DNA of 7,425 nucleotides from JBMNUL01 sp050946255. GTDB taxonomy: Bacteria > Actinomycetota > Coriobacteriia > Coriobacteriales > CADBOM01. Location: the NCBI GenBank assembly GCA_050946255.1, contig JBMNUL010000128.1, positions 1 to 7,425 on the forward strand, in the 5' to 3' direction. This document shows positions 4,524-7,425 of the stretch, piece after piece. A model generated the notes under the pieces. It searched no databases and was not told the DNA's origin. It saw nothing but the letters and a program-made list of their open reading frames with translations. Both the position numbers and the translations under genes were made by a program. Each line of letters starts with the position of its first letter. Position 1 is the first letter of the stretch.

Positions 4524-5689
4524 GCGAGGTCGGCACCATATTCAAGGACGCCAGCTACGACGGCAACGAGGTCTACCTCAAAGCCGAATCCCTTTCAGTC
4601 GGCTACGATGGCAAGGCCCTGATTCATGACATCGACATCCGTGTCAGGAGGGGAGAGATCCTCACGCTGATCGGTCCGAACGGAGCTGGCAAGTCCACGA
4701 TCATCAAGACTCTCACCAAGAACCTCAAGGGCATTGCCGGCACCGTCTACATTGGTGACAACGTTCTCGACGATACCAGCGCAAGGGACCTGTCGCTGGA
4801 AATGGCCGTGGTCCTCACTGAGAGGCTCCGCACCGAGCTCATGACGTGCCAGGAGGTCGTCGAGACCGGGCGTTATCCCTATACGGGGAGGCTGGGCATC
4901 CTCTCCGAGGAGGACAAGGTCAAGGTAAGGGATGCTCTCGAGCTCGTGGATATGTGGGAAATGCGTAACCGCGATTTCATGCACATCAGCGATGGTCAGA
5001 GGCAGAGGCTCCTCCTGGCAAGGGCAATCTGCCAGGAACCGAACATCATCGTTCTGGACGAGCCCACGTCGTTTCTCGACATCAGATACCAGATCGAGCT
5101 GTTATCGGTGCTGCGCAGGATGGTCAAAGAGAAGAACATCGCAGTTGTGATGTCATTGCACGAGCTCGACATGGCGCAGAAGATCTCCGACAAGATAATG
5201 TGTGTCCACGGCAGCACGATTTACAAGTACGGAACTCCGGAGGAGATATTTACGAGCGACTTGGTTGCCGACCTGTATTCACTCGAGAACGGGAAATACG
5301 ACCCGCTGTTCGGGAGCGTGGAGATGGCAAAGCCCAAGGGAAAGCCGCACACATTCGTCGTTGCCGGTGGGTCCACTGGAGCTGAGACGTTTCGCTCGCT
5401 TCAGAAGGAAAACATCCCGTTCATAGCGGGAATCCTCCACGAGAACGACGTTGACTATGCTCTGGCCAAGGATCTGGCATCTGGAGTGGTTTCAGAAAGA
5501 CCATTCGAGAAGATCTCGGACGAGACTTACTCCAAGGCCCTAGAGGAATTGCGGAAGTGCGACAGGGTGATATGCTGCGTGAGCCAATTCGGAACCGGCA
5601 ATGCCAGGAACCTCGACCTCATTCACGATGCCGAGTCTATGGGATTAGAGATAATTCGGGCTGACGCTCGCCACAAGGGGATGAGGTGA
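4520..5689 (+). CDS. ABC importer ATPase (FecE/BtuD type) with an extra C-terminal domain
   Basis: A 389-residue ATPase partner of the permease, translated from AGGAGG at 4509-4514, 5 bases before the ATG. Residues about 18-265 are the nucleotide-binding domain: Walker A GPNGAGKST (52-60), signature ISDGQ (156-160) with the following RQRLLLARA, Walker B IIVLDEP (176-182), D-loop FLD (185-187) and switch His at 214. The usual Q-loop Gln is not visible; the aligned stretch reads AVVLTER (96-102), with Thr at the expected position. FecE-like proteins are commonly about 250-280 residues. Here about 120 further residues follow (266-389), starting GSVEMAKPKGKPHTFVVAGG and containing a second alternating alpha/beta region (HENDVDYALAKDLASG, CDRVICCVSQFGTGN). 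I recall this tail in a subset of such ATPases from anaerobes. Its function is unknown to me. cbiD starts one base after the stop. Confidence 0.92.
   Translation: MSEVGTIFKDASYDGNEVYLKAESLSVGYDGKALIHDIDIRVRRGEILTLIGPNGAGKSTIIKTLTKNLKGIAGTVYIGDNVLDDTSARDLSLEMAVVLTERLRTELMTCQEVVETGRYPYTGRLGILSEEDKVKVRDALELVDMWEMRNRDFMHISDGQRQRLLLARAICQEPNIIVLDEPTSFLDIRYQIELLSVLRRMVKEKNIAVVMSLHELDMAQKISDKIMCVHGSTIYKYGTPEEIFTSDLVADLYSLENGKYDPLFGSVEMAKPKGKPHTFVVAGGSTGAETFRSLQKENIPFIAGILHENDVDYALAKDLASGVVSERPFEKISDETYSKALEELRKCDRVICCVSQFGTGNARNLDLIHDAESMGLEIIRADARHKGMR
5315..5686 (+). other. C-terminal accessory domain of the ATPase (function unknown)
   Basis: Residues about 266-389 of the ATPase lie beyond the nucleotide-binding domain. 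Strand-like FVVAGG followed by a turn STGAETFRSLQ, then FIAGIL, then an acidic helix and VICCVSQFGTG, suggests a small Rossmann-like alpha/beta fold. Glycine-rich turns follow the predicted strands as in ligand-binding sites. It may sense a cytoplasmic ligand or regulate ATP hydrolysis; this is inferred from pattern only. The tail is not a recognised CBS, TOBE or ACT domain by eye. Confidence 0.6.
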
Positions 5690-5690
5690 C

Positions 5691-6821
5691 ATGGCATTCG
5701 AGCACTACTCCTTCGAGGGCACTAAGAGGTTGAGGTGCGGATACACCACGGGAAGCTGCGCTGCTCTGGCGGCCCAGGCCGCAACCCGGATGCTGCTGGG
5801 ACAGCAGGAGGTTCATTGGGCAAGAATAGTCACTCCCAAGGGAATTCCCGTAAAGGTCAGCGTCTTGGAACAGGAATTCGATTCCGAATCTGCACATTGT
5901 GCCGTGCGCAAGGATGCTGGAGATGACTTCGATGTCACAGACGGAATGCTGATCTTCGCAACTGCCGGGAGAATCGATTCTGGAATCTCGATTGACGGAG
6001 GGGAAGGAATAGGAAGGGTAACGCTGCCGGGACTGGACCAGCCCGTCGGAGAGGCCGCGATAAACCATGTGCCGCGCGAGATGATCGAGCATGAGGTGGA
6101 ATCCGTTTGCAGAGATTTCGGCTATGACGGTGGAATCTCCATCGTGGTGTCCGCACCCGAGGGGATGGAGATCTCGAAGAAGACCTTCAATTCCAGAATC
6201 GGGATCAAAGGTGGAATCTCCGTGCTGGGGACAACCGGGATTGTGGAGCCGCAGAGCCTGAAGGCCCTCCTCGATTGCATAGAGGTGGAGGTCAAGGCGA
6301 GGGCCACGCAGTCCAAGAGGCTCGTGATCACCCCTGGAAGCTACGGTGAGGCGTTTCTCCGCGAGTTCAAGTTGCCAGAAGATGTTCCAGAGGTGAAGTG
6401 CTCCAACTTCATAGGGGACACTTTGGATTTCTGCTCGGTCTATGGAGTAGAGCAGGTCCTCCTCGTGAGTCACATCGGAAAACTCTCCAAGGTGGCTGGC
6501 GGGATTATGAACACCCACTCCCGTGTTGCCGACTGCAGGACCGAGATCTTCTGCGCCCATGCCGCATGCGCCGGTGCCGATACCGAGACTTGCAAAGCGC
6601 TGATGGAAGCGGCGACAACCGATGCCTGCATCGAGATACTCGACGGGGTTGGGTTGAGAGACGAGGTTCTCGCCAGAATATGCGGCTGCGTCCAGGACAA
6701 GCTCGACCACCGTGCCGGTGGCGCATTCGAAGTTGGCGCCGTCTCGTTTTCCAACAAATACGGCTATCTGTTCGCCACGGAGGTGGGTGACAAGCTTGTA
6801 AGGGAATGGCGGTCGGTGTGA
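5691..6821 (+). CDS. cbiD: Cobalt-precorrin-5B (C1)-methyltransferase CbiD
   Basis: A 376-residue cytosolic enzyme of the anaerobic cobalamin pathway. CbiD transfers methyl from S-adenosylmethionine to C1 of cobalt-precorrin-5B, giving cobalt-precorrin-6A. Family marks are clear: LRCGYTTGSCAALAA (14-28), VRKDAGDDFDVTDG (72-85), IDGGEGIGRVTLPG (101-114), INHVPREMI (124-132), SRIGIKGGISVLGTTGIV (168-185) and HIGKLSKVAGGIMNTHSR (261-278). The length is normal for CbiD. The start ATG is one base after the ATPase stop, with GAGG at 5683-5686 and AAGGGG at 5675-5680 as SD candidates inside the ATPase gene. That spacing indicates one transcript and links the importer to corrin synthesis. The presence of CbiD marks the early-cobalt-insertion route. 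No anomalies were seen. Confidence 0.96.
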   Translation: MAFEHYSFEGTKRLRCGYTTGSCAALAAQAATRMLLGQQEVHWARIVTPKGIPVKVSVLEQEFDSESAHCAVRKDAGDDFDVTDGMLIFATAGRIDSGISIDGGEGIGRVTLPGLDQPVGEAAINHVPREMIEHEVESVCRDFGYDGGISIVVSAPEGMEISKKTFNSRIGIKGGISVLGTTGIVEPQSLKALLDCIEVEVKARATQSKRLVITPGSYGEAFLREFKLPEDVPEVKCSNFIGDTLDFCSVYGVEQVLLVSHIGKLSKVAGGIMNTHSRVADCRTEIFCAHAACAGADTETCKALMEAATTDACIEILDGVGLRDEVLARICGCVQDKLDHRAGGAFEVGAVSFSNKYGYLFATEVGDKLVREWRSV

Positions 6822-6844
6822 CATGCGCTAGAGTCGCAGAGCTC

Positions 6845-6897
6845 GATTTGGGATATTTGGCTTGATGTGAAGGATTTGAGATATTTGAGTTGATCTG
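6845..6897 (+). repeat. Two-copy tandem direct repeat, 25-base units at 28-base period
   Basis: Units at 6845-6869 and 6873-6897 match at 21 of 25 positions. Both contain GATTTG, then GATATTTG, then TTGAT. The 3-base spacer is AAG. The units also carry an internal echo (ATTTG twice per unit). Such spaced repeats can be binding sites for a regulator, but no regulator gene is in view. Confidence 0.6.
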
Positions 6898-6907
6898 CGC
6901 GGATATT

Positions 6908-6923
6908 CGATGCCGCGGCATCG
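6908..6923 (+). promoter_or_regulatory. Perfect 16-bp palindrome, candidate operator or RNA hairpin
   Basis: CGATGCCGCGGCATCG is its own reverse complement. It ends 24 bases before the cbiF start and 12 bases before its SD. As DNA it is a natural site for a dimeric regulator; as RNA it would form a 6-bp stem with the tetraloop CGCG. There is no following T-run, so it is not a terminator. Confidence 0.45.
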
Positions 6924-6947
6924 GAGCAGAGAATCAGGAGAGTTTAG

Positions 6948-7425
6948 ATGATACATTTCGTTGGAGCCGGTAGCGGTGCAGTTGACCTGATAACGTTGCG
7001 TGGGAAGAAGTTGCTCGAGGAAGCGGACGTCATCGTGTACGCCGGGAGCTTGGTTAATCCCCAACTCCTGGAGTTCGCTAAGGAAGGCTGCCAGATCTAC
7101 GACAGCGCGCACATGACCCTCGAGGAAGTGCTCTACGTCATGGTTTCCGCCGTAGAGCAGGGAGAGGACGTCGTCAGGCTTCACACCGGCGACCCATGTC
7201 TCTACGGGGCAATCAGAGAGCAGATGGATGTTCTCGACGAGAAGGGAATCGAGTACGACTACACGCCCGGGGTTTCCAGCTTCTGCGGGGCTGCCTCAGC
7301 GCTCAAGGCGGAGTACACGCTTCCCAATGTCTCGCAGACTGTGATAATCACACGCATGGAGGGGCGCACCATGGTGCCAAAGCGCGAGAAGATGAGCTCT
7401 CTTGCCTCACATGGTTCGACCATGG
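6948..7425 (+). CDS. cbiF: Cobalt-precorrin-4 C11-methyltransferase CbiF (partial, right edge)
   Basis: The first 159 codons of a tetrapyrrole methylase, cut by the window end; the whole family is usually about 250-260 residues. CbiF (CobM in the aerobic route) methylates C11 of cobalt-precorrin-4 using S-adenosylmethionine, two steps before CbiD acts (CbiG opens the lactone between them). Diagnostic stretches are MIHFVGAGSGAVDLITLRG (1-19), DVIVYAGSLVNP (27-38), VVRLHTGDPCLYGAIREQMD (75-94; the usual GDPS reads GDPC) and the CbiF-type TPGVSSFCGAASALKAEYTL (106-125). The family's SQTVIITRMEGRT follows. The start is fixed by AGGAG at 6936-6940, 7 bases from the ATG. Cbi rather than Cob naming is chosen because CbiD next door marks the anaerobic pathway. 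Confidence 0.95.
   Translation, partial: MIHFVGAGSGAVDLITLRGKKLLEEADVIVYAGSLVNPQLLEFAKEGCQIYDSAHMTLEEVLYVMVSAVEQGEDVVRLHTGDPCLYGAIREQMDVLDEKGIEYDYTPGVSSFCGAASALKAEYTLPNVSQTVIITRMEGRTMVPKREKMSSLASHGSTM

Larger units (their letters stand above)
6822..6947 (+). other. 126-base cbiD-cbiF intergenic region with repeats and a palindrome
   Basis: This gap is AT-richer than its surroundings in its middle part. It contains two copies of a 25-base direct repeat (28-base period), a perfect 16-bp palindrome and the cbiF ribosome binding site (AGGAG, 6936-6940). It holds no ORF of note and no visible cobalamin riboswitch core. It is the most structured non-coding stretch in the window and a candidate control region for cbiF and genes beyond. 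Confidence 0.5.

Noticed and set aside
5637..6824. 395-codon open frame on the - strand opposite cbiD
   Set aside because: It covers almost exactly the cbiD gene, whose + strand product has clear family motifs throughout. The antisense translation shows no family features and is a by-product of codon bias.
7410..7424. Inverted repeat CATGGT-TCG-ACCATG at the right edge
   Set aside because: It lies within well-conserved coding sequence of cbiF, with arms of only 6 bp; it is most likely coincidental.

Overview
The window looks bacterial, mid-to-high GC (mid-fifties percent by eye), and comes from an anaerobe-type genome. It encodes lipoproteins with bacterial lipoboxes, strong AGGAGG-like ribosome binding sites, and two enzymes of the anaerobic (early cobalt insertion) cobalamin pathway. 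Arginine is often coded by AGG. I see nothing that requires an outer membrane. A Gram-positive-type anaerobe such as a member of Coriobacteriia or Clostridia is my best guess, but this is weak inference and the sequence does not fix the taxon. All supported genes lie on the + strand and read as one or two operons.

Bases 1-1447 are a membrane module. It contains the 3' end of a Ser/Gly/Thr-rich protein with one C-terminal membrane anchor, a previously hidden 47-codon small ORF with a perfect AGGAGG (285-428), a MotA/TolQ/ExbB-type proton channel subunit (429-1145) whose ATG directly follows the small ORF's stop, and a small DUF2149-type protein (1142-1447). The DUF2149 protein has a single membrane segment that strikingly resembles the ExbD/TolR helix with its proton-carrying Asp. 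Bases 1448-5689 are an uptake module: a small lipoprotein with a conserved beta-rich domain (1525-1971), a leader region of 174 bases, a BtuF/FepB-like binding lipoprotein (2146-3399), a FecCD-type permease (3486-4523) and its ATPase (4520-5689). The ATPase carries an extra C-terminal domain of about 120 residues.

Bases 5691-7425 hold cobalamin biosynthesis: cbiD, one base after the ATPase stop, then a 126-base gap with a two-copy direct repeat and a perfect 16-bp palindrome, then cbiF, which runs off the right edge.

Read together, the region plausibly couples import of cobalt, a cobalt chelate or a corrinoid to corrin ring synthesis. The ABC importer and cbiD are almost certainly co-transcribed. 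The most interesting idea is that the ExbB-like/DUF2149 pair forms a proton-motive-force motor serving the membrane-anchored protein upstream. From remembered gene neighbourhoods that protein could be a CobN/BchH-like chelatase relative, but only its anchor is visible, so its identity is unproven. No tRNA, rRNA, CRISPR array, insertion sequence or convincing cobalamin riboswitch was seen.
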